The notes: generated by a model from the sequence alone, not told the origin. A stretch of 64,000 nt of DNA from Salinimicrobium catena (GCF_900102915.1 NZ_FNGG01000001.1:124001-188000), one strand, 5' to 3'; shown: positions 34,323 through 43,946, numbered from the stretch's first letter. Translations and numbers: made by a program.

Positions 34323-35816
34323 TTACAACTGACCCAATGCGTCAATAACACCTTTTTTCAATCCTTTCCAGACATAATTCCAGAACGATTTGGTTTTATC
34401 CCTGGTGAATTCCACGCTGTGGGTGCGCTGTTCAGAAAGCCCGTCATTATCGACGAATAAATTTGCCAGGGCAGAGAGCAGTTTGTTCTCCTTTCGTCCC
34501 TGGTCTTTCATTATATTGATCTTGAACCGGTCATAACTCACCCGAACATCGCCGGTAGCCATCTCTTCATTTCCGGTAAAGGTAAAATAAACCGACTGCA
34601 GCTTGCCTTCAGCTTCCATTCCAAGGGAAGGTTTCAGCATAGGATTCAGTAGTTCCCCGGGAACAGTGCCAAATTCCCCGGAAATCAGGAATTTTTCATT
34701 GGGATTGGATACATTGAAGGACCAGTCCAGGGTAAGGCTGGTCTCGCCCATAAACAGGGCACTGGCATCTACAGTTGTCCGGGGAAAATCTTCAGTATTG
34801 AGGTTTATATTTTGGAGATCCTGCACTGAGCCTTCAATCCCGGTAAAAAACACCTTTACAGGAGGACCGGTTTCATTCAATTTCTCCTCGTAACGAATCT
34901 TACTGTTGTTTACCTGTATCTTTTCAAAATCGAATTTTACCGGCGAATTCCTGATCTTTTGGCTGAACAGGGTTTTAGTGCGTTCATCATCAGGAAGAAG
35001 CTTGTTGCGGTAAATATCCAGGTCTGCTCCCGTAACGTTTAGCAACGGGTCATAAAGGTGCAGGGTATCATTTTTGAAGTTGAAGTCTAAAGTGTCAAGC
35101 GTGATCTGGTTTACCGTTAGGGCAATGCGATCTTTTTCATACGGGATCTGGCGGTCAAACTCATCTCTCTCATAGTAAGGGATTATTCTGAAGTTGCTTA
35201 TAGAGGTCTTTCCGTTCTGAACTGAAAATTCTTCCGCAGCAATAAAGTGTTGCGGATTCATGCTCACCGCCAGGGAATCGCTTTTTAAGGAGTAGCTTTC
35301 ATATTTGAAGGGCAGCATGTTGCCTCTGCTTGCTGAGTCTATTTTTATCTGTGATAATTTTAGCTCCGGAAAACTGAAAAAAATCGCATTGCCGGTCGAG
35401 TCTTTGTTCTGCAGCCTGAAAGTACCGTCTGTTGCCTGGAAATCCCGGATAAGTATTTCCTTTTTAAAAGCTTTGCCGCTGTCCTGCTGTTTTTCCTTTT
35501 TCCGGTTTATGATGATCTCAGGAGAGCGCACTACAATTTGGTCCATTACCAGGCTACCTTCTGTGAGATATTTCCAGTAACTGATACCCAGCACAGAAAC
35601 TTCGGCAGCCGAAAGAGTACCTTGCCCCTGCTCCATTTGCACCCGCTTCACATGGATGTTTTGCTGAAAAAGGTCTACATCTATTTCCTCATAATCCTGT
35701 ACAGCTTTACCTATCCTGTCCTTAATCTTTCCGGAAAAATAGAACCCTCCCAAAATGATCAGTAATAGCAGTCCCAGCACACTGCCGGCAATTATAAAAA
35801 TGGTCTTTTTTCGCAT
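34323..35816 (-). CDS. AsmA/DUF748-like envelope protein
   Basis: The 497-residue protein has one N-terminal membrane anchor (about 5-28) and a long periplasmic beta-rich part with repeating hydrophobic strands. The segment order (anchor, VDLFQQNIHVKRVQM, repeated LDTLDFNFKNDTLHLYDP-like strands, GLKKGVIDALGQL end) resembles AsmA/DUF748-type proteins, which are proposed to move lipids between membranes. The family call is tentative. It is upstream of hemN on the same strand, but hemN has its own promoter. Confidence 0.6.
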   Translation of the reverse strand: MRKKTIFIIAGSVLGLLLLIILGGFYFSGKIKDRIGKAVQDYEEIDVDLFQQNIHVKRVQMEQGQGTLSAAEVSVLGISYWKYLTEGSLVMDQIVVRSPEIIINRKKEKQQDSGKAFKKEILIRDFQATDGTFRLQNKDSTGNAIFFSFPELKLSQIKIDSASRGNMLPFKYESYSLKSDSLAVSMNPQHFIAAEEFSVQNGKTSISNFRIIPYYERDEFDRQIPYEKDRIALTVNQITLDTLDFNFKNDTLHLYDPLLNVTGADLDIYRNKLLPDDERTKTLFSQKIRNSPVKFDFEKIQVNNSKIRYEEKLNETGPPVKVFFTGIEGSVQDLQNINLNTEDFPRTTVDASALFMGETSLTLDWSFNVSNPNEKFLISGEFGTVPGELLNPMLKPSLGMEAEGKLQSVYFTFTGNEEMATGDVRVSYDRFKINIMKDQGRKENKLLSALANLFVDNDGLSEQRTHSVEFTRDKTKSFWNYVWKGLKKGVIDALGQL

Positions 35817-36034
35817 CGATCTCCTTTCTTAATTCAGTATTGAACACAAAGCGTCCCTGTTAAATCTCTGAATTTAATTTTAATCAGATTCCCACAATTC
35901 TCCTAATATTTTCACAAACCCCTGATTTACTTGTTAATAGTATACTAATAAACATTTCATTAGAACATTCTTAACAAGCTAAGGCTTAATTTAGGCCATA
36001 CAATAAGAAAAATTGAACCTTATAACATAACCTC
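35817..36034. other. AT-rich intergenic region between divergent genes
   Basis: This 218-nt divergent spacer between the AsmA-like gene (minus) and the 109-residue protein gene (plus) is AT-rich. I see no gene, no TGA-N6-TCA operator at the regulon spacing and no convincing -7 box. Confidence 0.4.
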
Positions 36035-36364
36035 ATGACAACATTTCAACCCGCCGAGATCCTGGAAAATTTTAAGAACTTTATTCACAACAGTTGCACC
36101 GACTGCAGTGGTTCTAATACAGTTTATAATTCCCTTCACAAGGGGATCATTAAAATGTATTTCCAGGCAAGGAATGTAGAGATCGATTATTTAAATAAAG
36201 TGATCAAAGCCGAAATTCCGGTTTCTGACAAAGAATACACCTCTGTGAGCTTTGAATGTCTTGACCTGGAAAGGTTCCTTACTTCATGCATCAAAAAGGA
36301 TAAAAGAAGCCTGAATTTTTATCAAAGTGCATTGAACTATTACAGCTTTTCCAGAGTAGCGTAG
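36035..36364 (+). CDS. hypothetical 109-residue cysteine-containing protein
   Basis: I do not recognise this protein. It is soluble, has no signal peptide, and carries a CTDC motif near residues 20-23 plus two more cysteines (FECLDLERFLTSC). The CTDC could bind metal or form a disulfide. It is monocistronic, followed by two terminator hairpins, and stands alone between divergent and convergent neighbours. Confidence 0.6.
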   Translation: MTTFQPAEILENFKNFIHNSCTDCSGSNTVYNSLHKGIIKMYFQARNVEIDYLNKVIKAEIPVSDKEYTSVSFECLDLERFLTSCIKKDKRSLNFYQSALNYYSFSRVA

Positions 36365-36387
36365 TAAAAGCGTCAGTGGTTATCCCA

Positions 36388-36415
36388 TAATACCCCGAAC
36401 TTCGGGGTATTTTTA
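36388..36415 (+). terminator. rho-independent terminator after the 109-residue protein gene
   Basis: ATACCCCGAA and TTCGGGGTAT form a tight stem followed by TTTTT. Confidence 0.9.
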
Positions 36416-36427
36416 TGCTCAAAAAAG

Positions 36428-36456
36428 AAAGCTCCGGAATGTATCCGGAGCTTTTG
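36428..36456 (-). terminator. second hairpin, probable terminator of the ferredoxin-PFOR unit
   Basis: AAAGCTCCGGA and TCCGGAGCTTT form an 11-bp stem with A/T tracts on both sides, about 50 nt after the stop of the minus-strand gene at 36506. It can act in either direction. Confidence 0.7.
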
Positions 36457-36505
36457 GTTTAGTTATGTTATTTAAATCAGTCGCAGCAGGGAAAACGTCA
36501 ATTTC

Positions 36506-36883
36506 TTAATTCAGGTATTGCTCCTTACGTAAAAAGGCATCAAGGTTTCCTGCTATCTCATAACATTTGCTCACTTTTTCGGCACCACTGCACGACCTGG
36601 AATCCAGGGCATGAGTTTTACAGGTAAATCCAGAAAGGTCCAGGTCTTTGAACTTTGGGTTTATGGCTACACATTGTTCATACAGGCTATTGATGCTTTC
36701 ATAGTCCTGCGGGTCAATTCCTTTGTTAAGAAGATATCCTTTAAGGAAATTTTCTATAGCAAACTGGGAATTCTTGCATACCAGGTAAGAAACCACGTCC
36801 TCCTCTGGTCTGCACAGTTCACTATCGGCCTCCTGAAGCTTTTTTATAGCTTCACTGAATAATCTGATCGCTTTGTTTTCCAT
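36506..36883 (-). CDS. HEPN-like small helical protein behind PFOR
   Basis: The 125-residue protein begins MENKAIRLFSEAIKKLQEADSEL, then CKNSQFAIENFLKGYLLNKG. That pattern resembles HEPN-domain proteins (four-helix bundles related to nucleotide-binding or RNase proteins), but the RNase R-x4-6-H signature is not evident. Five cysteines are spread through it. It lies 69 nt downstream of nifJ on the same strand, with a hairpin between, and is probably part of the ferredoxin-PFOR transcript. Family assignment is tentative. Confidence 0.6.
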   Translation of the reverse strand: MENKAIRLFSEAIKKLQEADSELCRPEEDVVSYLVCKNSQFAIENFLKGYLLNKGIDPQDYESINSLYEQCVAINPKFKDLDLSGFTCKTHALDSRSCSGAEKVSKCYEIAGNLDAFLRKEQYLN

Positions 36884-36913
36884 GCTTTGATTTTTTAGGT
36901 TTAACGGGATCCT

Positions 36914-36938
36914 TCCCGGCACAGGATGTTCACCTGTG
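36914..36938 (-). repeat. hairpin between nifJ and the HEPN-like gene
   Basis: GGCACAGG and CCTGTGCC form a perfect 8-bp stem with a 7-nt loop. No T-run follows on the minus strand, so it is more likely an mRNA-stabilising or partial processing structure than a terminator. Confidence 0.5.
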
Positions 36939-36952
36939 CCCGAAAGGAATTT

Positions 36953-39900
36953 TTACATGTCTCTGTAAAGTTCTAATCGCTCCCACTTGGAATCCACTTC
37001 TTCCTGGGCCTGTTTCAACAGGTTGGCACCCAACTCTGCATTCTCTTTGGCTACCCGGGTAAAGCGGGTCTCGTTGTACATGAACTCCTGAAGCGGTGCT
37101 GCAGGCGGCTTGGAATCAAGTTTGAAACGTTTTCCTTTTTCCTTGGAAGGATCAAACCTGAACAGCGGCCAGTAACCGGTCTCCACAGCTTTTTCCTGCT
37201 GTTTTGCCCCGTGTTTCAGCTCGTAACCATGCTCCCCGCAGTGAGAGTAAGCGATAATTATTGAAGGTCCCGGATAGGCGGTCGCTTCTTCAATGGCCTT
37301 TAGCGTCTGCAGGTCTTTGGCTCCTATCGCCACCTGGGCCACATAAACGTTCTGATAGGAAACTGCCTGTAAAGCGAGGCTCTTCTTAGAGGTTTTCTTT
37401 CCGGAAACCGCAAACTTGGCACTTGCTCCCAATGGAGTGGCTTTAGACATCTGACCTCCGGTGTTGGAATATACTTCGGTGTCCATTACCAGGATATTGA
37501 TGTCTTCGCCTGAAGCGAGAACATGGTCCACACCACCGTAACCAATATCATAGGCCCAGCCGTCTCCTCCCAGTATCCAGACTGCCTTTTTGCGCAGGTA
37601 CTCTGTTAACTGATTAAGCTTTTTAGCTTCGGGCGTATCGATGCTTGAAAGTATGGTCTTTAAATCCTCTATCTGAGTATGTTTTTCTTTCTTCTGAACT
37701 TCGGTCTCTTCAGGATTATTCAGTATAGCCTGCACCAATTGCGATCCTACGAAAGGCTCGAGCGATTTCAACAGGTCAACAGCGATCTCCTGCTTTTTAG
37801 TGAGCGCCAGTCTCATACCAAGACCGAATTCAGCGTTGTCCTCAAAGAGGGAATTTGCCCAGGCAGGACCCCTTCCGAATTCATTCTTCTTATATGGAGT
37901 GGTAGGAAGGTTACCTCCATAGATCGAAGAACAACCGGTAGCGTTAGCGATCATGATGCTGTCGCCATAAAGCTGGGTAAGCATCTTGATATAAGGGGTT
38001 TCCCCACAACCGGAACAGGCCCCCGAGAATTCGAATAACGGCTCAAGGAATTGCGATCCTTTCACATTGGTGATCTGCAGCTCTGTACGGTCGTAATATG
38101 GAAGTTTAGTAAAGTAATCCCAGTTGGCATTTTCAGCTTCGGCAACATCCAGTTTTGGTCGCATGTTGATCGCCTTGAAGTTCTCGATCTCCTTGCTCTG
38201 GGCCGGACAAACCGCCACGCAAAGGTCACAACCGGTACAATCTTCCGGAGAAACCTGCAGTATATAAGAATCTTCCCCTGTGAACGGCCGTCCCTTGGCG
38301 GGAACTGCCTTTAGGGAATCTGGTTTGTCTGAAATATCTACGGAAGGTACCACTTTCGCCCTGATGGCCGCATGCGGACAAATAGCCACACACTTGTTAC
38401 ACTGGGTACAAAGATCTTCGTCTTCCCATACCGGAACGAAATCGGCAATTCCTCGTTTTTCATACTGAGTGGTACCAGTAGGGAAAGTACCATCAATTGG
38501 GAATGCACTCACCGGAAGTTCATCTCCTTCCCCGGCAAGTATCTTACCAAGAACTTCTTTCACAAAAGGATCGGCTTCGCCCGTCATCATGGGCTTAAGC
38601 CCTTTTTGACTGGTGATCTGTTTTGGATAATCCACTTTTTGAAGGTATTCGAGCGACTTGTCCACAGCGTTAAAGTTCATCTGTACGATCTTCTCTCCTT
38701 TATGAGAGTAAGATTTCACGATCGCATCCTTGATCTTCTGAATAGCCTCATCCTTAGGAAGAACACCGGAAATGGCAAAGAAACAGGTTTGCAATACCGT
38801 ATTGGTCCTTTTACCAAGTTTCGCTTCATGGGCAACTTTGGTCGCGTCTACCACATAGAACTGCAGCTCGTTTTCCACGATCTCTTCCTGCATTTTCTGC
38901 GGAAGCATATCCCACACTTCCTCGTTTGAGAAAGGAGAGTTTAAAAGGAAAGTTCCTCCTTTTTTGATCTTTTTGAGGATATCGTATTTCTCGATAAAGT
39001 TGAACTGATGGCAGGCGATAAAATCGGCTGTATTGATCAGGTAACTCGAGTATATTGGATTAGGACCAAATCGCAAGTGTGATACGGTCTGCGAACCGGC
39101 TTTTTTGGAATCGTATACAAAATACCCCTGTACATAGTTATCGGTAGTTTCTCCAATGATCTTGATGGAGTTCTTGTTCGCGCCCACCGTTCCGTCTGAA
39201 CCCAGTCCGTAGAAAAGGCAGTTGAATGTGGATTTTTTAGTTTTGAATACAGGATTGTAAAGCAAACTTTTGAAGGTCACATCATCGTTGATACCAATGG
39301 TAAAATGGTTCTTTGGCTGCGGTTTCAGCATCTCGTCAAAAATTCCCTTCACCATGGCCGGGTTGAACTCTTTGGAAGAAAGTCCGTAACGCCCGCCAAT
39401 GATCTGCGGCATTTGCCTTTCGCTTTCAGCAAAAGCGGTGATCACATCCTGGTACAGTGGCTCTCCTGTACTTCCCGGTTCTTTGGTACGGTCAAGAACA
39501 GCGATCTTTTTCACGGTTTTTGGCAGCACCTCAATAAAGTCTTTCACAGAGAAAGGACGGAACAAGCGAACGATCAGCACCCCAACTTTTTCATCTGAAT
39601 TAAGCAGGGTATCTACTGTCTCTCTTACCGCTCCTTCTCCGGAACCCATGATGATCACTACACGCTCGGCTTCAGGATGACCTTCATAATCAAAGAGATT
39701 GTAACGACGGCCGGTGTGCTGATAAAATTCATCCATCACCTCCTGTACGATCTTTGGTACCCGCTCGTAGTGAAGATTGGCAGCCTCACGAGCCTGGAAG
39801 AAAACATCAGGGTTCTGTGAAGTACCTCTTATTACCGGACTGTCCGGATCTAAAGATCGTTTTTTGTGTTTCATGATCTCCTCTTCGGGCATCATGGCCT

Positions 39901-40480
39901 TGATGATCTCGTCTGGGATAGCATCTATTTTAGAGATCTCGTGAGAAGTTCTGAAGCCGTCAAAAATGTTCAGGAAAGGAACTCGTGACCTTAGGGTGGC
40001 TACCTGAGAGATCAGTGCAAAGTCCATCGCTTCCTGCACCGATCCTCCAAATAACATGGAATAACCCGTTTGACGGGCTGCCATGACATCAGAATGATCT
40101 CCAAAAATGGAAAGCGCATGGGTCGCAATGGTACGCGCGGCAACATGAATAACGTTCGGTAAAAGTTCTCCCGCTATTTTATACATGTTAGGGATCATGA
40201 GCAGGAGACCCTGGGAAGCAGTAAAGGTGGTGGTAAGGGCACCGGCCTGCAATGAACCGTGCACGGCACCGGCAGCACCCCCTTCGCTCTGCATTTCAAC
40301 TATTCTGGGAACGTTGTTCCAGATGTTCTTTTTACCTTTTGAACTATAAACATCCACATGTTCTCCCATGGGAGAAGCCGGCGTTATAGGATAAATAGCA
40401 CACACCTCATTTGTTTTATGTGCCACTCTGGCAACAGCCTCGTTGGCATCACAAATGAGCTTAGGGAATTTTTCAGCCAT
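36953..40480 (-). CDS. nifJ: pyruvate:ferredoxin (flavodoxin) oxidoreductase
   Basis: This homodimeric enzyme oxidises pyruvate to acetyl-CoA and CO2 while reducing ferredoxin. The 1175-residue chain has the full fused layout: pyrimidine-binding domain first (YPITPASPMGEH), transketolase-C-like domain, gamma domain (about 420-600, FYGLGSDGTVGANK), two 4Fe-4S clusters (CTQCNKCVAICP and CTGCDLCVAVCP), and the C-terminal TPP domain with the third cluster (CSGCGETPY) and GDGWAYDIGYGG. It is downstream of a small ferredoxin by 24 nt and shares its promoter. The enzyme is oxygen-sensitive in many species, consistent with control by a low-oxygen regulator. Confidence 0.97.
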   Translation of the reverse strand: MAEKFPKLICDANEAVARVAHKTNEVCAIYPITPASPMGEHVDVYSSKGKKNIWNNVPRIVEMQSEGGAAGAVHGSLQAGALTTTFTASQGLLLMIPNMYKIAGELLPNVIHVAARTIATHALSIFGDHSDVMAARQTGYSMLFGGSVQEAMDFALISQVATLRSRVPFLNIFDGFRTSHEISKIDAIPDEIIKAMMPEEEIMKHKKRSLDPDSPVIRGTSQNPDVFFQAREAANLHYERVPKIVQEVMDEFYQHTGRRYNLFDYEGHPEAERVVIIMGSGEGAVRETVDTLLNSDEKVGVLIVRLFRPFSVKDFIEVLPKTVKKIAVLDRTKEPGSTGEPLYQDVITAFAESERQMPQIIGGRYGLSSKEFNPAMVKGIFDEMLKPQPKNHFTIGINDDVTFKSLLYNPVFKTKKSTFNCLFYGLGSDGTVGANKNSIKIIGETTDNYVQGYFVYDSKKAGSQTVSHLRFGPNPIYSSYLINTADFIACHQFNFIEKYDILKKIKKGGTFLLNSPFSNEEVWDMLPQKMQEEIVENELQFYVVDATKVAHEAKLGKRTNTVLQTCFFAISGVLPKDEAIQKIKDAIVKSYSHKGEKIVQMNFNAVDKSLEYLQKVDYPKQITSQKGLKPMMTGEADPFVKEVLGKILAGEGDELPVSAFPIDGTFPTGTTQYEKRGIADFVPVWEDEDLCTQCNKCVAICPHAAIRAKVVPSVDISDKPDSLKAVPAKGRPFTGEDSYILQVSPEDCTGCDLCVAVCPAQSKEIENFKAINMRPKLDVAEAENANWDYFTKLPYYDRTELQITNVKGSQFLEPLFEFSGACSGCGETPYIKMLTQLYGDSIMIANATGCSSIYGGNLPTTPYKKNEFGRGPAWANSLFEDNAEFGLGMRLALTKKQEIAVDLLKSLEPFVGSQLVQAILNNPEETEVQKKEKHTQIEDLKTILSSIDTPEAKKLNQLTEYLRKKAVWILGGDGWAYDIGYGGVDHVLASGEDINILVMDTEVYSNTGGQMSKATPLGASAKFAVSGKKTSKKSLALQAVSYQNVYVAQVAIGAKDLQTLKAIEEATAYPGPSIIIAYSHCGEHGYELKHGAKQQEKAVETGYWPLFRFDPSKEKGKRFKLDSKPPAAPLQEFMYNETRFTRVAKENAELGANLLKQAQEEVDSKWERLELYRDM

Positions 40481-40504
40481 TTTTTTACATTTTATGAATA
40501 CATA

Positions 40505-40855
40505 CTAAGCCCCGTGAAGCCATTCTTTCTTTTCAAGCAACTCGGCTTCGGTTTCCTGGTAATCTTCCCGCGGATGGATACAATCTACAGGACAGACAGA
40601 AATGCACTGAGGCTCATCATGGAATCCTTTACATTCGGTACACTTATCGGCAACGATGAAGTAGAATTCATCCGAAAGCGGTTCGTTCTCTGCGTCGGCA
40701 TCCACTTCTTTACCACCTGGGGTGGTCACTGTTCCGCTAAGGGTTGTTTCGTCTGAATATGACCATTCTTGATCTGGTTCATAAATCGCGTTGTTGGGGC
40801 ATTCTGAGATACAGGCATCACAGTTGATGCATTCATCGTTTATAAAAAGAGCCAT
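40505..40855 (-). CDS. 2[4Fe-4S] ferredoxin (YfhL-like)
   Basis: The 116-residue ferredoxin has cluster motif one [16 protein letters not shown] and cluster motif two [18 protein letters not shown], with the long insertion between cysteines seen in Alvin/YfhL-type ferredoxins. An acidic insertion of about 40 residues separates the two motifs. It precedes nifJ in one transcript, so it is the probable electron acceptor of PFOR and, by extension, a donor to the complex I encoded nearby. Confidence 0.92.
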   Translation of the reverse strand: MALFINDECINCDACISECPNNAIYEPDQEWSYSDETTLSGTVTTPGGKEVDADAENEPLSDEFYFIVADKCTECKGFHDEPQCISVCPVDCIHPREDYQETEAELLEKKEWLHGA

Positions 40856-40890
40856 AATCTTAATTTTTAATTATTAGTAAAATTTTTCTA

Positions 40891-40933
40891 TAAAAGTATT
40901 TGAGGCATACCTGGTTTAACATGACCGCTATCA
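40891..40933 (-). promoter_or_regulatory. Crp/Fnr-type operator plus -7 box for ferredoxin-nifJ
   Basis: The minus strand reads ATGA-TAGCGG-TCATG (palindrome 40933-40922), then the -7 box TACTTTTA (40898-40891), spacing 29.5 nt. It is back-to-back with the korAB operator: palindrome centres are 63 bp apart, about six helical turns. Confidence 0.8.
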
Positions 40934-40984
40934 TATTTTCTTTTATGAAGAATTATTCTTAATAACCTTATTCCGAAGCCAATA

Positions 40985-41027
40985 TGATCTACATCATATT
41001 TAATACCTGAGAGTCCTTTTACATTTA
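40985..41027 (+). promoter_or_regulatory. Crp/Fnr-type operator plus -7 box for korAB
   Basis: Palindrome ATGA-TCTACA-TCATAT (40985-40996) and -7 box TACATTTA at 41020-41027, spacing 29.5 nt. The transcript start is near 41032. Confidence 0.8.
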
Positions 41028-41058
41028 CCCGAAGATCCAATGCTATCGGTAAATACTG

Positions 41059-42930
41059 ATGGTTTCTAAAACCTTAAATATGATCACAGAAAAAATGAAT
41101 CAAGCCGAATCCCTGGATGCAGTGGTAATTCGCTTTGTGGGCGATTCTGGTGACGGAATGCAGTTGACCGGGACTCAGTTCTCAGACACTTCTGCCATGT
41201 TCGGGAATGATGTGGCCACTTTTCCAAATTATCCATCCGAAATTCGGGCCCCTCAGGGAAGCCTTTACGGGGTTTCAGGATTTCAGGTTCATATTGGAAG
41301 TGTAGAGGTAAGCACTCCCGGCGACAACCTTGACCTGCTGGTCGCCATGAACCCTGCCGGGCTCAAGACCAACCTTTATGCTGTAAAACCGGGACAGACC
41401 ATTATTGTAGATGTAGATTCTTTTACCAAAAAGAACCTGGAAAAGGCACAATATGAGACCAATCCCTTACACGATGGCAGCCTCGAAAACTACCGCGTGG
41501 TCGAGGTGCCGATGACCTCATTAACCAAAGAGGCCTTGAAAGACATTGAAGGATTAGACAATAAAAGCATTACCCGCAGCAAGAACATGTTCGCGCTGGG
41601 AATGGTGTACTGGTTGTATGACCGCTCGCCGGAGCATACCATAGAATTCTTCCACAAAAAATTCAGGAACAAGCCTCATTTAATAGAGGCCAATACCAAG
41701 GTGCTCAATGCCGGATTCTTTTATGCTGAAACCATCGAATTGATCCCCAACTCCTATAGTATATCTCCGGCTAAAATGGCAGGTGGTACTTACAGGATCA
41801 TTATGGGAAATACTGCTACCGCATGGGGATTTTTAGCAGCCGCTGAAAAATCTGGCCTGGAATTGTTCTTAGGATCATACCCTATCACGCCGGCCACCGA
41901 TATTTTGCACGAGCTGGTAAAACACAAACATTTTGGAGTGAAGGCTTTCCAGGCCGAAGATGAGATCGCGGGCATAAGCTCGGCGATCGGAGCTTCATTT
42001 GCCGGAGATCTTGCCATCACTACTACCTCTGGCCCCGGACTTGCTTTAAAAGGAGAAGCCCTTGGACTTGCGATGATGATAGAACTTCCGTTGGTTGTGG
42101 TAAACGTACAGCGAGGTGGCCCTTCTACAGGATTGCCCACCAAGACCGAACAATCTGACCTGCTGCAGGCTATGTACGGCCGTAACGGGGAGAGTCCGGT
42201 TATCGTGCTCGCTGCCAGCACTCCCGCAAACTGTTTCACCTATGCCTACCAGGCAGCGAAATTGGCCCTGGAGCACATGACTCCGGTGGTACTTTTAACA
42301 GACGGTTATATCGCTAACGGCTCGGCGCCGTGGAAAATAAAAAAACTGGAAGAGCTTCCCGAGATCAAGAACCACATTGTCAAAGAAGCCAAAGAGAACT
42401 GGCATCCATATGACAGGGATGAAGAAACCCTGGCCAGGAATTGGGCCATTCCGGGAACACCGGGACTGGAGCACAGGGTTGGAGGTCTTGAAAAAGACAG
42501 AATAACCGGAGATGTTTCTCACGTGCCCGAGAACCACGAGATCATGACCCACACCCGCGCAGAAAAAGTGAAGAGGGTGCAAAATTACATTCCTGAAGTG
42601 GTTCCGGAATTCGCCGAAGAAGGTGACCTGCTGGTCATTGGCTGGGGAGGAACTTACGGTTCCCTGCACTCGGCTGTGAAGCAGTTAAATTCTGAAGGAT
42701 ATAAGAACATCGGATTTGCACACTTCAACTATATCAATCCGCTTCCGAAGAATACGGGAGAGCTATTGAAAAAGTTCAAAAAGATCGTGGTCTGCGAACT
42801 TAACAACGGACAGTTCGTCAATGTGTTGAGAATGCACTTCAACCAGGACTTCCTTCAGCATAACAAGATCCAGGGCTTGCCTTTCGCAAACTCTGAACTT
42901 ATCGAAAAATTCAAACAACTGGTAAAATAA
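41059..42930 (+). CDS. korA: 2-oxoacid:ferredoxin oxidoreductase, fused gamma-alpha subunit
   Basis: With KorB this enzyme oxidises a 2-oxoacid, most likely 2-oxoglutarate, to its acyl-CoA with reduction of ferredoxin. The 623-residue chain carries the gamma domain first (about 20-200, RFVGDSGDGMQLTG), then the alpha/pyrimidine domain (about 210-460, GSYPITPATDILHEL; TTSGPGLALKGEALG; QRGGPSTGLPTKTEQSDL) and a C-terminal transketolase-like domain. The ATG at 41080 is a possible alternative start. It lies 2 nt upstream of korB. Confidence 0.94.
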   Translation: MVSKTLNMITEKMNQAESLDAVVIRFVGDSGDGMQLTGTQFSDTSAMFGNDVATFPNYPSEIRAPQGSLYGVSGFQVHIGSVEVSTPGDNLDLLVAMNPAGLKTNLYAVKPGQTIIVDVDSFTKKNLEKAQYETNPLHDGSLENYRVVEVPMTSLTKEALKDIEGLDNKSITRSKNMFALGMVYWLYDRSPEHTIEFFHKKFRNKPHLIEANTKVLNAGFFYAETIELIPNSYSISPAKMAGGTYRIIMGNTATAWGFLAAAEKSGLELFLGSYPITPATDILHELVKHKHFGVKAFQAEDEIAGISSAIGASFAGDLAITTTSGPGLALKGEALGLAMMIELPLVVVNVQRGGPSTGLPTKTEQSDLLQAMYGRNGESPVIVLAASTPANCFTYAYQAAKLALEHMTPVVLLTDGYIANGSAPWKIKKLEELPEIKNHIVKEAKENWHPYDRDEETLARNWAIPGTPGLEHRVGGLEKDRITGDVSHVPENHEIMTHTRAEKVKRVQNYIPEVVPEFAEEGDLLVIGWGGTYGSLHSAVKQLNSEGYKNIGFAHFNYINPLPKNTGELLKKFKKIVVCELNNGQFVNVLRMHFNQDFLQHNKIQGLPFANSELIEKFKQLVK

Positions 42931-42932
42931 CT

Positions 42933-43946
42933 ATGGAAACAACAATTCAAAAAAAGTACACGTACAAGGATTTTGGCAATGACCAGGAAGTAAGATGGTG
43001 TCCGGGTTGTGACGACTATGTTATTTTACGTTCTGTACAAAAAGCACTGCCCGAGATGGGCGTGAAAAAAGAGGATGTGGTATTCATTTCCGGGATAGGC
43101 TGCTCTTCCCGCTTTCCATACTACATGGGAACTTACGGAATGCACGGAATCCATGGAAGGGCTCCGGCGATCGCTTCGGGAGTGAAACTTGCGAATCCCG
43201 ACCTTAGCGTGTGGGTGATCACCGGAGATGGCGACAGTATGGCCATTGGCGGTAACCACTTCATCCACGTGCTAAGAAGAAATATTGACCTCAACATCAT
43301 TCTTTTCAACAATGAAATTTACGGACTCACTAAGGGACAATTTTCCCCTACATCCCTGGTGGGCCAAAAAACCAAATCCTCTCCTTTTGGAAATACCCAG
43401 CCACCGTTCTCTCCCGGAGAACTGGCCATTGGTGCACAGGCAAGATTCTTTGCCAGGATAGGCGGGAACGCCCCAAAAGAGATGAGCGACATTTTTGTGG
43501 AAGCCGAAAAGTTCAAGGGAACATCACTTATAGAAGTACTCCAGAACTGCGTGATCTTCAATGACGGCTGTTATGTAAAATACACAGACAAGACCGTAAG
43601 GGAAGACAAACAGCTATTCGTAGAGCACGGCAAACCTATGATCTTCGGAAAAGACAAGAACAAAGGCCTTGTCCTTAAAGGGCTGAAACTGGAAACTGTG
43701 ACCATTGGTGAAAATGGCATTACAGAAGACGATATCCTGGTACACGATGCGAAGGAAAAAGATCCTACCATGCACCAGATGCTGGTACGGTTGGAATATC
43801 CTTTAGTGACCGGAATTATCAGAAGTTTTGAAGATGTGACCCTGGAAGAAAGAGAAAATGCGCTTACTGAACAGATCAAAGCAAAGTCTGATTTCAAAGT
43901 GACCAATGACCTCTTCTTTTCGGGAGAAACTTACCAGGTAAAATAG
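42933..43946 (+). CDS. korB: 2-oxoacid:ferredoxin oxidoreductase, beta (TPP) subunit
   Basis: The 337-residue TPP-binding subunit has VRWCPGCDDYVILRS (cluster cysteines), GIGCSSRFPYY, and the TPP motif ITGDGDSMAIGGNH ending in NNEIYGLTKGQ. It pairs with KorA, whose stop is 2 nt upstream. The preceding alpha-gamma fusion and the presence of a separate PFOR favour 2-oxoglutarate as substrate, but specificity cannot be proved from sequence. The nuo operator begins 10 nt after its stop codon. Confidence 0.95.
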   Translation: METTIQKKYTYKDFGNDQEVRWCPGCDDYVILRSVQKALPEMGVKKEDVVFISGIGCSSRFPYYMGTYGMHGIHGRAPAIASGVKLANPDLSVWVITGDGDSMAIGGNHFIHVLRRNIDLNIILFNNEIYGLTKGQFSPTSLVGQKTKSSPFGNTQPPFSPGELAIGAQARFFARIGGNAPKEMSDIFVEAEKFKGTSLIEVLQNCVIFNDGCYVKYTDKTVREDKQLFVEHGKPMIFGKDKNKGLVLKGLKLETVTIGENGITEDDILVHDAKEKDPTMHQMLVRLEYPLVTGIIRSFEDVTLEERENALTEQIKAKSDFKVTNDLFFSGETYQVK

